The translations under genes were made by a program, and so were the position numbers. From the NCBI RefSeq assembly GCF_013403875.1, contig NZ_JACBNX010000019.1, forward strand, positions 56,914-120,913: a stretch of DNA of 64,000 nucleotides. The letters are read 5' to 3'. Under the pieces are notes generated by a model. The model did no database searches. It was not told where the DNA came from and saw nothing but the letters and a program-made list of their open reading frames with translations. The DNA is from Burkholderia guangdongensis. GTDB lineage: Bacteria; Pseudomonadota; Gammaproteobacteria; Burkholderiales; Burkholderiaceae. This document shows positions 18,531 through 26,858 of the stretch, piece by piece; the first letter of the stretch is position 1; every line of letters begins with the position of its first letter.

Positions 18531-18803
18531 TTACCCTGCGTCAGGCACGTCCAAGCTATTGATGGATATTTCGGCACCTTCCTGCGCGGACTCGGCCTTT
18601 CGAGAAACGATGAGGGCGATATTCATGGCGCGGACGTCGAAAATATCCTCCCGCTCACCTTGAATACCTCGCCCAAGAATGGCAAGCGCCGTACCGGATA
18701 TGAAGCAGCGGCGCTCCTTCTTGTTAATCTCGGCCTTGAATTCCAAGCCGTCACGCGTGCCTTGCTTTGGATCGAACACGCGAATGCTTAGGACGGTAGT
18801 CAT
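18531..18803 (-). CDS. DUF1488-like small protein
   Basis: The 90-residue protein starts at ATG 18803, seven bases after an ACGGAGATG site. The segment GLEFKAEINKKERRCFISGTAL matches the pattern of DUF1488 proteins: hydrophobic strand, then C-x-I-S, then a helix starting at AL. Their function is unknown. The rest is a mixed helix and strand with an acidic C-terminus. It lies within the decayed island after tRNA-His, downstream of another small minus-strand gene. The opposite-strand frame over the same bases lacks a ribosome site and is taken as a shadow. Confidence 0.5.
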   Translation of the reverse strand: MTTVLSIRVFDPKQGTRDGLEFKAEINKKERRCFISGTALAILGRGIQGEREDIFDVRAMNIALIVSRKAESAQEGAEISINSLDVPDAG

Positions 18804-18855
18804 GCCATCTCCGTAATGGAAGTGCCGGAAGCCAACGACGATTCGATGCAGATGC

Positions 18856-19089
18856 TTACGCGAATCCGCCGTCGATTGCCAACTTGAGGGCAGCGCGTGA
18901 CGCGGCGTGTGCCGCTTCCCTGTCCGGGTAGATCGTTTCCGAATGCTCGATTTTGACCAGCGTCCACGTACGCGCGCCAATCATGCGAGCCAGTTGAGCA
19001 ACGAGTTTGAAACCGCCATCGGCTTTGCGGGCAATGGAATCCAGTTCGCGGCCTTCGTAGCGGCCGGCAAGGTGAAATCGGTGCGACAT
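18856..19089 (-). CDS. small hypothetical protein (77 aa)
   Basis: A 77-residue protein starts at ATG 19089 with an excellent AAGGAGG site. It reads as a beta-rich domain (HLAGRYEGRELDSIARK, KLVAQLARMIGARTWTLVKIE) followed by an alanine-rich helix with a conserved-looking YPDREAAHAAS stretch. Similar small proteins occur in accessory regions of Burkholderia genomes, but I do not recognise a named family. It is followed on the same strand after 52 bases by the DUF1488-like gene. Confidence 0.6.
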   Translation of the reverse strand: MSHRFHLAGRYEGRELDSIARKADGGFKLVAQLARMIGARTWTLVKIEHSETIYPDREAAHAASRAALKLAIDGGFA

Positions 19090-19195
19090 GATGGTTCCTC
19101 CTTGGTGATTTTGAGCGGCATGCAACTACCTAACATTTTTTTCAAGTTTCTAAGTTGCTCGCAGCCAAGTACCCAAATCTCTTGAGAAGCGAACC

Positions 19196-19755
19196 ATGGC
19201 GACGAACGCACCGATCGAAGTCGAGATCGCCTATGCGGCACACGATAGCTGCCAGATTCAATGCTGGGCGCGCGGCCACCATGACGCGACGGCATTCCCG
19301 AAGGCTTGCGAGGTCGCTTTGGCTCAATGGGATGAACGCATCGTCTGTCTCGATGGGAAGTGGGTGAAGCATCAGCACTGGCGCACCGTGCGCGCCGACG
19401 CGGAGACCGCAGCTTGCGGCGTTGTCGACTACGTGCACGTCGAATCGGCACCCGGCCGTGGCGCTTACGCCGTCACGGTGCTCGACGAGTGGCTCCCGCT
19501 TTTCACACGCCGATGCAGTCAATGCTACACCACACACTACACGCCAGAGGGATTCAAGGCGATGTGGTCGAAGCTGATGGCGGTCGCGCTGAAGGAAAAG
19601 GTCATTGGGACGCGGTTCACGTTCCACGATCTGCGGGCCTACTACGTCACCCGGCACTAGGCCCAACGCGGAGCACTGCCCGATCTGCACGCCAACCCCG
19701 CGACCACGGCGCGCGTCTACGATCGGACAAAAATCGTGAAGCGGCGCGGTGTAAT
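19196..19755 (+). pseudogene. decayed tyrosine integrase tail fused to an unrelated N-terminus
   Basis: The frame from 19196 encodes 154 residues and stops at 19658-19660. Its last 40 residues (EGFKAMWSKLMAVALKEKVI, then FTFHDLRAYYVTRH) are the box II region of a phage integrase. After the TAG the same frame continues with AQRGALPDLHANPATTARVYDRTK, which includes the nucleophile tyrosine, so an internal stop has broken the catalytic end. Residues 1-100 do not look like the rest of an integrase (no core-binding domain or box I arginine), which suggests a deletion fused two genes. It marks a dead element next to tRNA-His. Confidence 0.75.
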
Positions 19756-19812
19756 TGGGCTTTTTGCTTTCCGGCGGTCGCGCAGGCGCCGCTTTCGCGG
19801 CGCCCTCGCCCG

Positions 19813-20028
19813 TCACAGCCGCGCGATCGACACCTCCGTCGACTTCACCAGCGCGACGACCTCCGCCCCGACCTTCAATTCGAGTTCGTCGACCGAGCGC
19901 GTCGTGATCACCGACGTGACGATCCCGAACGGCGTCTCGACGTCGACTTCGGACACCACCGATCCGCGGATGATCTCCTTCACCTTCCCCTTGAACTGAT
20001 TGCGCACGTTGATTGCGGTAATGCTCAT
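19813..20028 (-). CDS. ssuF: Mop/TOBE-domain molybdopterin-binding-like protein SsuF
   Basis: The 71-residue protein is a single Mop (TOBE) domain: ITAINVRNQFKGKVKEI, then VDVETPFGIVTSVITT, then a VGAEVVALVKSTEV ending. Small Mop proteins bind oxyanions such as molybdate. In Pseudomonas putida a 71-residue Mop protein, SsuF, is encoded last in the ssu operon and is needed for sulfonate use. Here it is also the last gene after ssuB, 78 bases downstream, which supports the same name. The ATG at 20028 is chosen by family alignment. Confidence 0.82.
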   Translation of the reverse strand: MSITAINVRNQFKGKVKEIIRGSVVSEVDVETPFGIVTSVITTRSVDELELKVGAEVVALVKSTEVSIARL

Positions 20029-20106
20029 TGGTTTCCGCTCCGAAAAAGATATCTGAAAACGGACGGCGCCCCGCACCGTCCGGACACGACCTGCCGAACC
20101 CGGTGT

Positions 20107-21075
20107 TCAAACGGCCCAGCGAATCCGCTCGAACCGCCGCTCGTCGCGCGCGGCCGCGACCGTCCGCGCCGTCTCGAACTCGGCCGACGCCTCGCGCGCG
20201 AGCACCCTCGTCAGTACGCGATCCTCGAGCGCCGCGAACGTTGCCGATGCCCGCGCGCGCGGCCGCTCGAGCGGTACGTGTTGATCGAGCGCGATACGCC
20301 CCTGCTCGATCAGCAGGATGCGATCCGCGAGCTCGACCGCCTCCTGCACGTCATGCGTGACGAGCAGCGCAGTGAACCGATGTTCGCGCCACAGGCGCTC
20401 GATCAGCGCGTGCATCTCGATCCGCGTGAGCGCATCGAGCGCGCCGAGCGGCTCGTCGAGCAACAGCAACTCGGGCCGATGCACGAGCGCCCGCGCAAGC
20501 GCGACACGCTGCCGCTGGCCGCCGGACAGCTGCGCGGGCCAGTCGTTCTCCCGCTCGAGCAGCCCGACCTCGTCGAGCACCGCGCGCGCATCATCGCGCG
20601 CGTGCCGGCCGAGCCCCAGCATCACGTTCTGCAGCACCGTCTTCCACGGCAGCAGCCGCGCGTCCTGGTACATGATCCGCGTGTCGAGCACGCCGCCCGA
20701 CGCGCCGCGCGTGACGAGCGTGCCGTCGCTCGGCGCGTCGAGCCCGGCGACGACGCGCAGCAGCGTCGATTTCCCGCAACCGCTGCGGCCGACGATCGCG
20801 ACGAAGCTGCCGCGCTCGATGCCGAGATGCACGTCGTCGAGCACCGTGCGCGCGCCGAAGCGCTTGCTGACGCCCGCGAGCGTCACCGCATCGTCCCGTG
20901 CGGGCGTGCCCGCCGCCGCGCTGCGCCTGAACGGCACGATCGCCGCACCGCCGTCGCGCTCGTGGATCGCCGCATCGCGCGCGGCGGCATCCGCCACGCG
21001 CGCCTGCGCGAATTCCGCGTCGAGATCCGCGCCGGAAAGCGGCCCGTAGCCGGCCGCCGAAGTCGTTACCGTCAT
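20107..21075 (-). CDS. ssuB: sulfonate ABC transporter ATP-binding protein SsuB
   Basis: The 322-residue ATPase has Walker A GRSGCGKST at residues 96-104, the ABC signature LSGGQRQRVALARAL, Walker B LLLLDEP with the D-loop GALD, and the switch histidine in LLVTHDVQEAV. It powers aliphatic sulfonate or taurine uptake with SsuC. The protein is about 65 residues longer than Escherichia coli SsuB. The extra part is an N-terminal Ala/Arg-rich segment ahead of TLAGVSKRFG. The ATG at 21075 overlaps the ssuC stop by four bases. Confidence 0.92.
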   Translation of the reverse strand: MTVTTSAAGYGPLSGADLDAEFAQARVADAAARDAAIHERDGGAAIVPFRRSAAAGTPARDDAVTLAGVSKRFGARTVLDDVHLGIERGSFVAIVGRSGCGKSTLLRVVAGLDAPSDGTLVTRGASGGVLDTRIMYQDARLLPWKTVLQNVMLGLGRHARDDARAVLDEVGLLERENDWPAQLSGGQRQRVALARALVHRPELLLLDEPLGALDALTRIEMHALIERLWREHRFTALLVTHDVQEAVELADRILLIEQGRIALDQHVPLERPRARASATFAALEDRVLTRVLAREASAEFETARTVAAARDERRFERIRWAV

Positions 21076-21881
21076 CTGTTCGCTCCAGGTTGATACGCCG
21101 GATGCCAGCGCAGCGTCGCGCGCTCGAGCGCTTTCGCGAGCACGTCGGCGAGCTTGCCGAGCGCGGCGTACAGCAGGATGCCGACGAGCACCACGTCGGT
21201 CTGCATGAATTCGCGCGCATTCATCGTCATGTAGCCGATGCCCGACTGCGCGGAGATGGTCTCCGCGACGATCAGCATCACCCACATCAGCCCGAGCGCG
21301 AAGCGCACGCCGACGAGAATCGACGGCAGCGCGCCCGGCAGGATCACGTCGCGATACAGCGCGAAGCGGCGCAGCCCGTAGCTTTTCGCCATCTCGATCA
21401 GATTCGTGTCGACCGAGCGGATCCCGTGATACGTGTTCACGTACATCGGGAAGAACACGCCGAGCGCGACGAAGAACAGCTTCGCGCGCTCGTCGATGCC
21501 GAACCACAGGATCACGAGCGGAATCATCGCGAGCGCGGGGATGTTGCGGATCATCTGGATCGTCGAATCGAGCGCGGTCTCGGCGGCCTTCGACAGCCCG
21601 GTCGCGAGACCGAGCGCGAGGCCGAAGCCGCCGCCGATCGCGAAGCCCGACAGTGCGCGCCACGTGCTGATTTTCACGTCGTCCCACAGCTCGCCGGATT
21701 CGACGAGCGCGAACGTCGCGCGCACGACCGCGAGCGGCGCCGGCAGCACGCGCGTCGACAGCCAGCCCGCGCGCGCCGCGAACGCCCACGCGACGAAGAG
21801 CGCGGCCGGCACGACCCAAGGCGCCGTGACGCGCCACGCACGGGCGGCCACGCCGCCCGCGTTCCGGATTTTCGTCGTCAT
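21072..21881 (-). CDS. ssuC: sulfonate ABC transporter permease SsuC
   Basis: The 269-residue inner-membrane protein has six predicted helices, beginning with WVVPAALFVAWAFAARAG. It has the permease EAA loop NLIEMAKSYGLRRFALYRDVILPGALPSI at about residues 160-190, split here as the EAA-like EMAKSYG and the G at ILPGALP. It forms the channel for alkanesulfonates with SsuB. The gene begins 17 bases after ssuD and overlaps ssuB by four bases. Length and motifs are normal. Confidence 0.93.
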   Translation of the reverse strand: MTTKIRNAGGVAARAWRVTAPWVVPAALFVAWAFAARAGWLSTRVLPAPLAVVRATFALVESGELWDDVKISTWRALSGFAIGGGFGLALGLATGLSKAAETALDSTIQMIRNIPALAMIPLVILWFGIDERAKLFFVALGVFFPMYVNTYHGIRSVDTNLIEMAKSYGLRRFALYRDVILPGALPSILVGVRFALGLMWVMLIVAETISAQSGIGYMTMNAREFMQTDVVLVGILLYAALGKLADVLAKALERATLRWHPAYQPGANR

Positions 21882-21898
21882 TGCGTCATCTCCGTGCG

Positions 21899-23056
21899 TC
21901 AGCGCTGCGCCGTCTTCGGCAGATAGCTGTTGCCGACGACCTCGCCGAACGAGCCGCTCGCGTTCGCGTTCGCGTTCGCGGTACCGTTGCCGTTGATCAG
22001 CGGGAACACGAGCTCCGCGAACCGGTACGACTCCTCGAGGTGCGGATAGCCGGACAGAATGAACGTGTCGATGCCGAGCGCCTCGTATTCGCGCATCAGC
22101 GCCGCGACCTGCTCAGGATTGCCGACGAGCGCGGTGCCCGCGCCGCCGCGCACGAGACCGACGCCCGCCCACAGGTGCGGATACACTTCGAGCTCCGCGC
22201 GGCCGCCGCGCCTTCCGCCGTGCAGCGCGGCCATCCGTCGCTGCCCTTCCGAGTCCATGCCCGCGAACGCCTGCTGCGCACGCGCGATCGTCGCGTCGTC
22301 GGCGCGGCTGATCAGGCGCTGCGCGTCGGCCCACGCTTCGTCCTCGGTCTCGCGCACGATCACGTGCAGCCGGATCCCGAACCGGATCTGCCGGCCGCGC
22401 GCGGCGGCACGCGCGCGAATGTCGGCGATCTTCTTCGCGACGGCTTCGGGCGGTTCGCCCCAGGTCAGATAGGTGTCGACGTGATCGGCCGCGATCGCAT
22501 GCGCGGCCGGCGACGAGCCGCCGAACCACAGCGGCGGATGCGGGCGCTGCACCGGCGGATAGAGCGCGCGGCCGCCCTTCGACTTCAGGTGCTTGCCGAT
22601 GTAGTCGAACGCCGCGCCGTCGTGCGATGCGGCGAGCAGCCCGCGCCAGATGTGCAGGAAATCGTCGGTGATTTCGTAGCGCGTGTCGTGATCGGCGAAC
22701 AGGCCGTCGCCTTCGAGTTCGGCGGCGTCGCCGCCCGTCACGACGTTGATCAGCAGGCGTCCGCCGGACAGCCGGTCGAACGTCGCCGCCATCCGTGCGG
22801 ACAGTCCCGGCGACGCGATCCCGGGCCGCACCGCGACGAGGAACTTCAGGCGGCGGGTCGCCGGAATCAGGCTCGACGCGACGACCCACGCGTCCTCGCA
22901 CGAGCGGCCGGTCGGCAGCAGCACGCCTTCGTAGCCGAGCGTGTCGGCCGCGACGGCGATCTGCCTGAAGTAATCGTAGTCGGCGGCGCGCGCGCCTTCG
23001 GCGGTGCCGAGATAGCGGCTGTCGCCGTGCGTGGGAATGAACCAGAACACCTTCAT
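21899..23056 (-). CDS. ssuD: FMNH2-dependent alkanesulfonate monooxygenase SsuD
   Basis: The 385-residue bacterial-luciferase-family enzyme cleaves C1-C14 alkanesulfonates to aldehydes and sulfite when sulfate is scarce. It begins MKVFWFIPTHGDSRYLG and has LPTGRSCEDAWVVASSLIP, LLINVVTGGD and WFGGSSPAAHAIAADHVD, all typical of SsuD. The C-terminus carries a low-complexity NGNGTANANANASG stretch. The ATG at 23056 has AGGAG. It is the first gene of the local ssuD-ssuC-ssuB-ssuF run. No FMN reductase (ssuE) or binding protein (ssuA) is adjacent. Confidence 0.95.
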   Translation of the reverse strand: MKVFWFIPTHGDSRYLGTAEGARAADYDYFRQIAVAADTLGYEGVLLPTGRSCEDAWVVASSLIPATRRLKFLVAVRPGIASPGLSARMAATFDRLSGGRLLINVVTGGDAAELEGDGLFADHDTRYEITDDFLHIWRGLLAASHDGAAFDYIGKHLKSKGGRALYPPVQRPHPPLWFGGSSPAAHAIAADHVDTYLTWGEPPEAVAKKIADIRARAAARGRQIRFGIRLHVIVRETEDEAWADAQRLISRADDATIARAQQAFAGMDSEGQRRMAALHGGRRGGRAELEVYPHLWAGVGLVRGGAGTALVGNPEQVAALMREYEALGIDTFILSGYPHLEESYRFAELVFPLINGNGTANANANASGSFGEVVGNSYLPKTAQR

Positions 23057-23427
23057 GTGCAGCTCCTGCGTTGACTGTCGTGGCCGGAATTCGGGCAAAA
23101 GGATGCCCCTGCGCGCGTCGTCCAGGCGACGCACGCATCGGTGCGGTTGAGATCGAATCGGGATGCCTCGCCGGTCAGGCCGCGCGGCGGGCGAGCACGC
23201 GCGCCGCGCGGTGCATTCCGGGAAATCAGTCTAGGGACCGGCGCCGGACGGCGGAACGATTTTTTCGAGCTTAGGTTTTCCGCTTTCGTGCTTAGCGCGC
23301 TTTAGTGCGCCGTCGCCGCGATTCCCGGCGAAAGCGGCCCTGGCGACGCTAGCGACCCTATAATGACGCACCCGTCCGAACGACGACGCACGATCGGCGC
23401 CGGCCGCGCCGCTACACGGTACCAACG
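23057..23427. promoter_or_regulatory. divergent intergenic region (ssuD / membrane gene)
   Basis: No gene is supported in these 371 bases. A perfect TATAAT lies at 23359-23364, facing the plus-strand gene at 23428, but no good -35 is visible at the normal distance. Around 23225-23300 lies an AT-richer patch (GATTTTTTCGAGCTTAGG) that could hold the ssuD promoter and a CysB/Cbl or SsuR-type site. That assignment rests only on what is known of ssu regulation. Confidence 0.4.
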
Positions 23428-23856
23428 ATGCAGAAAATCATCCTGCCGTTTCTGTCCGGCTTTCTTGCCGCCCTGTTCTTCCACGAAGCCGCGCTCGCGC
23501 TGCTGCACGCCGCGAGCGTGATAGACGCGGCGGGCTTTTCCACGCAGCCGTTCGCGCCGCTCGGCATTCCCGAATTCGTCGCGAACGCGCTGATGAGCGC
23601 GTGCTGGGCCATTCCGATGGCGTGGCTGCTGCGCGTCGCGCCACAGCGCCCCGCGCCGTGGATCGGCGCGCTCGTATTCGGCGGGATCGTGCTCACCGTG
23701 GCGCGCGTGTTCGCGATCGATCCGCTGCGCGGGATCTGGCCGGGCGGCAACATGCTGCCGCCGCTGACGGTCGGCTTCGCCGCGAACGCGGCCTGGGGCT
23801 GGGGATCGCTCGTGTTCATGCGCGCGTTCATGTCCGACGATGCCGGAGACGATTGA
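23428..23856 (+). CDS. hypothetical inner-membrane protein (142 aa)
   Basis: The 142-residue protein has four predicted membrane helices: IILPFLSGFLAALFFHEAAL, a segment near residue 50-68 ending in AWLLRVA, WIGALVFGGIVLTVARVF, and a final one around FAANAAWGWGSLVFMRAF. A histidine-glutamate pair (FFHEAALALLH) lies inside the first helix. No family is recognised beyond a conserved-looking small membrane protein. It is transcribed alone, away from ssuD, and ends before a hairpin shared with the converging gene. Confidence 0.7.
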   Translation: MQKIILPFLSGFLAALFFHEAALALLHAASVIDAAGFSTQPFAPLGIPEFVANALMSACWAIPMAWLLRVAPQRPAPWIGALVFGGIVLTVARVFAIDPLRGIWPGGNMLPPLTVGFAANAAWGWGSLVFMRAFMSDDAGDD

Positions 23857-23876
23857 GCCGGCCCGGCGGCCGCTGA

Positions 23877-23907
23877 CCCGGCGCATCGCCTGAGGCAATG
23901 CGCCGGG
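23877..23907. terminator. hairpin between converging genes
   Basis: A perfect ten-pair stem CCCGGCGCAT/ATGCGCCGGG with an eleven-base loop lies between two converging genes. It has only a weak T-run, so it may serve both strands as a stop or mRNA-stability element. Confidence 0.5.
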
Positions 23908-23917
23908 CCGTTTCCCT

Positions 23918-25057
23918 TCAGTCCTTCAGATTCCGCAGCGGATGCGTGTCCGGTGTCCACGGGCTGTCGAACATCGCGAGCACGTCGGCGCGGCGCACGT
24001 CCGCGACCGACTTGAAGCGCCAGCTCGGCTGCTGATCCTTGTCGACGATCAGCGCGCGCACGCCCTCGATCACATCGCCTTGCGCGAACGTCGAGCGCGT
24101 CAGGTCGAGGTCGCGTCGCAGGCAGTCGGCCATCGTCGCGCCGCGCGCGCGCTCGACGACTTCGAGCGACACGGCCATCGATAGCGGCGACAGTTGCGCG
24201 CGAATCGCATGGCCGGCCTTCTCGACCCATGCGTCGATGGCCGCGCAGTCGGTTTCCGCATCGAGCGACGCGAGGATCGCGACGAGGTCCGGCTCGGCGA
24301 AATGCCGGTCGATGCCCGCGCGCGCGCCGGCGAGCGCCGACGTGTCCGGCGTCGGCACGACCTTGTGCGCGGCGGCCGCGTCGGCGACGTACGCGACGAC
24401 GTCTTCGCCGCGCGCGAACCGCTCGCGATGCAGCGCGTCGACGAGCGCGGGCAGCGCGGCGTCGGGCAGATAGACGTCGGCGAGGCCCGCGTAGATCGCG
24501 CCGGCCGCGTCGAGCGTCGCGCCGGTGACCGCGAGATAGCGGCCGATCGCGCCCGGCGTGCGCGCGAGAAACCAGCTCATTCCGACGTCGGGGAACAGGC
24601 CGATGCGCGTCTCGGGCATCGCGAGCTTCGTCGAGTCGGTGACGACGCGCAGCCCGCCCGTATGCCGCGCGGCCTGCGAGATGCCCATCCCGCCGCCCAT
24701 CACGACGCCGTTCATCAGCGCGATGTAGGGCTTCGGATACGAGAAGATCGCGTGATTCAGCGAATACTCGCCGATGAAGAACGTGTCGATCGTGTCGCGC
24801 TCGCCGCGCTGGTACGCATCGTGGAAGAAGCGCACGTCGCCGCCCGCGCAGAACGCGCGCGGATGCGGGCTGTATATGACGACCGCGAGCACATCGGCGT
24901 CGTCGCGCCACGCGTCGAGCGCCGCGTGCAGCGCGTCGATCATGCCGGTCGACAGCGCGTTGAGCGCCTTCGGCCGGTTCAGTTCGAGAAAGCCGATGCG
25001 GTTCGCGACGAACGCGCGCACGTCGGGCTGGTGGGTATCAACGGTCGAATCGGTCAT
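23918..25057 (-). CDS. 3-hydroxyisobutyryl-CoA hydrolase-like crotonase-family protein
   Basis: The 379-residue crotonase-fold protein has GFLELNRPKALNALS at the start, the oxyanion-hole loops FCAGGDVRFF and NGVVMGGGMGIS, and the PETRIGLFPDVGMSWFLAR block. The EGVRALIVDKDQQPSW stretch near residue 340 separates HIBYL-CoA hydrolases from plain enoyl-CoA hydratases. The enzyme releases 3-hydroxyisobutyrate in valine breakdown; an enoyl-CoA isomerase role cannot be excluded. It begins 19 bases after the SMR pump gene on the same strand. Confidence 0.85.
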   Translation of the reverse strand: MTDSTVDTHQPDVRAFVANRIGFLELNRPKALNALSTGMIDALHAALDAWRDDADVLAVVIYSPHPRAFCAGGDVRFFHDAYQRGERDTIDTFFIGEYSLNHAIFSYPKPYIALMNGVVMGGGMGISQAARHTGGLRVVTDSTKLAMPETRIGLFPDVGMSWFLARTPGAIGRYLAVTGATLDAAGAIYAGLADVYLPDAALPALVDALHRERFARGEDVVAYVADAAAAHKVVPTPDTSALAGARAGIDRHFAEPDLVAILASLDAETDCAAIDAWVEKAGHAIRAQLSPLSMAVSLEVVERARGATMADCLRRDLDLTRSTFAQGDVIEGVRALIVDKDQQPSWRFKSVADVRRADVLAMFDSPWTPDTHPLRNLKD

Positions 25058-25076
25058 GGGAAGGATCGGGTGAAGT

Positions 25077-25415
25077 TCAATGCGCCTGCATCTTCGAAAA
25101 CAGGTTCAGCACGACGACGCCCGCGACGATCAGCGACAGGCCGATCATCGCGGGCACGTCCGGCATCTGGCGATACAGCAGCATCGCGACGAGCGTGATC
25201 AGCAGGATGCCCGCGCCCGACCAGACCGCGTAGATGATGCCGACCGGCATCGTCCGCAGCGTGATCGACAGGCAGTAGAACGCAATTGCGTAGCCGACGA
25301 CGACGATCAGCGACGGCCACACGCGCGTGAAGCCGTCCGCCGCGCGCAGCGCGGACGTGGCGACCACTTCGGCGACGATCGCGATCGCGAGCCAGGCGAA
25401 TCCGGGGAGTCGCAT
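25077..25415 (-). CDS. SMR-family multidrug/cation efflux protein (EmrE-like)
   Basis: The 112-residue protein has four membrane helices, the length and shape of small multidrug resistance transporters. The membrane-embedded glutamate is present as E16 in AIVAEVVATSAL, and the conserved YAVWSGAGILLI segment follows in helix three. It probably exchanges protons for cationic drugs or guanidinium-type compounds as a dimer. It starts three bases after the UPF0303 gene and is likely co-transcribed with it. The substrate is not readable from the sequence. Confidence 0.9.
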   Translation of the reverse strand: MRLPGFAWLAIAIVAEVVATSALRAADGFTRVWPSLIVVVGYAIAFYCLSITLRTMPVGIIYAVWSGAGILLITLVAMLLYRQMPDVPAMIGLSLIVAGVVVLNLFSKMQAH

Positions 25416-25418
25416 CGG

Positions 25419-25916
25419 TCAGCTCCTCGCGAGCGCAAGCGCTGCGTAGTCGCGGCCGAGTTCCGCGCACAGCGCCTCGACGACGAATTCGTGATCCGCA
25501 CGCTGCGGCAGCCCCGACACCGTGATCGAGCCGATGACGCCGGTGCCCGCGACGGTCAGTGGAAACGCGCCGCCGTGCGGCGCATAATCGGCGAGCGCGA
25601 GGCCGTGCTTCGCGTCGAGCGTCGTGCCGGCCTGCTGCATGCGCAGGCCGACCGCGTACGAGCTGCGGCGGAAATGCGCGACGACGTTGCGCTTGCGGCG
25701 TACCCAGTCGACGTTGTCCGGCGTCGTGCCCGCGAGCGCGGCGAAGAAGAGCGGCTGGCCGAACGTGACGACGTCGATCGCGATCGCGTGGCCGCGCTCG
25801 GTCGCGAGCGCATGGAGCCGGTTGCCGAGCGCCCATGCGCGGGCCGCGTCGAAATTGAGAAAGACGAGCGCCTGTTCCTGCGCGCCGATCGATTGCAGAT
25901 CGTGAGCGATATCCAT
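25419..25916 (-). CDS. UPF0303 / heme-degrading-like (HbpS fold) protein
   Basis: The 165-residue cytosolic protein matches UPF0303 (YBR137W/HbpS-like). It has LNFDAARAWALGNRLHALA, VRRKRNVVAHFRRSSY near residue 80, and the glycine-rich HGGAFPLTVAGTGVIGSITVSGLPQ block at residues 115-145. The last stretch is split in the family between a strand and the GLPQ turn. Proteins of this family form oligomers and some bind heme, but the function is not settled. The ATG at 25916 is chosen by family length. The next gene, an SMR pump, begins three bases after its stop. Confidence 0.82.
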   Translation of the reverse strand: MDIAHDLQSIGAQEQALVFLNFDAARAWALGNRLHALATERGHAIAIDVVTFGQPLFFAALAGTTPDNVDWVRRKRNVVAHFRRSSYAVGLRMQQAGTTLDAKHGLALADYAPHGGAFPLTVAGTGVIGSITVSGLPQRADHEFVVEALCAELGRDYAALALARS

Positions 25917-26052
25917 GAATCCAGTCAGTGCGAATAGAAGACACAGCCGGAGCCCGATCCGTACGCGCTCCGCTGCGGGTGACGACGCAAACCGCACGAT
26001 TCTAGCGCACGCGCCCGCCGCACCGGCCGGTAAGCCGATTGTCGAAAAGGTC

Positions 26053-26081
26053 TTGCATGGATTCGGGTTTGTCCTTATAAT
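26053..26081 (+). promoter_or_regulatory. sigma-70 promoter of tRNA-fMet
   Basis: TTGCAT at 26053-26058 and a perfect TATAAT at 26076-26081 are 17 bases apart and lie 16 bases before the tRNA. Confidence 0.85.
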
Positions 26082-26097
26082 TCATTTCTTCGACGGA

Positions 26098-26174
<77 letters not shown>

Positions 26175-26184
26175 AGCATTCCCG

Positions 26185-26220
26185 AAAGCCCTGATTTCAC
26201 GCAGAAATCAGGGCTTTTTT
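26185..26220 (+). terminator. rho-independent terminator after tRNA-fMet
   Basis: A perfect 14-pair stem (AAAGCCCTGATTTC and its complement) with a short ACGCA loop is followed by six Ts. Confidence 0.92.
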
Positions 26221-26375
26221 GCTTTCCGGATACTGACCTGAACTACCCTACGCACTGCTCGAAATGCTCGAACCGACCTGCGACGCGCGCTAGGCAGGCT
26301 TGGCCCAAATCAAAAAAAACGGTGCGGCGACATGGAATAATCGTACAAATACAACAATGATTCCGAGGGCTGGCG

Positions 26376-26858
26376 ATGCCGGTAACACGATGTTCGTTTG
26401 TCTTGAATGGTCTCCCGATGGGAACCCTGCGCTGTGGGAATATGGCGTTTCCCGCCTTCTCCGGTCGCGGACAATACACGGGCGACCCAAAGGCGACTGA
26501 CCGGAAAAACGATGGCCCGTTGCCGAAGGGCCGGTACTACATCGTTTCACGGGAAAGCGGGGGCCACCTGGGGTGGCTGTACGACGCTGTAAAGGATCGG
26601 TTTTCCAACGCCAATCGATCGACTTGGTTCGCTCTATACCGTAACGATGGCGTGATCGATGATTGGACGTTCATCAACGGGGTCAAGCGTGGAAATTTCC
26701 GGCTTCATCCCGCCGGCCGGCAACGGCTCAGCGAGGGATGCATCACGCTATCGAATCAATCGGACTTTGACCGGTTGCGGACCTACCTGCTGGCAAACCC
26801 GGCAGGCACAATACCCGGAACCACCATGCGCTACTTCGGCATCTTGGAGGTTCGATGA
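26376..26858 (+). CDS. DUF2778 L,D-transpeptidase-fold toxin candidate (Tlde1-like T6SS effector)
   Basis: The 160-residue protein matches the DUF2778/Tlde1 family. It has FVLNGLPMGTLRC, FSGRGQYTGDP, the glycine-rich DGPLPKGRYYIVSR, WFALYRNDG, and the catalytic pair H111 (FRLHPAG) and C122 (SEGCITL). Tlde1 effectors delivered by T6SS into the target periplasm cut peptidoglycan tetrapeptides and exchange D-amino acids. No signal peptide is present, which fits a secreted T6SS cargo. The ATG at 26376 has only a weak GAGGG site. The stop overlaps the next gene by four bases. It is unlinked to vgrG, so it would be an orphan cargo. A housekeeping role is less likely given the partner gene. Confidence 0.82.
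   Translation: MPVTRCSFVLNGLPMGTLRCGNMAFPAFSGRGQYTGDPKATDRKNDGPLPKGRYYIVSRESGGHLGWLYDAVKDRFSNANRSTWFALYRNDGVIDDWTFINGVKRGNFRLHPAGRQRLSEGCITLSNQSDFDRLRTYLLANPAGTIPGTTMRYFGILEVR

Noticed and set aside
18429..18791. A plus-strand gene of 120 codons over the DUF1488-like gene
   Set aside because: No ribosome site at the start. The opposite strand has a good site and a recognisable pattern.
19196..19495. N-terminal EVEIAYAAHD resembling RnfH/UPF0125
   Set aside because: Only ten residues agree and the rest of the domain is not there.
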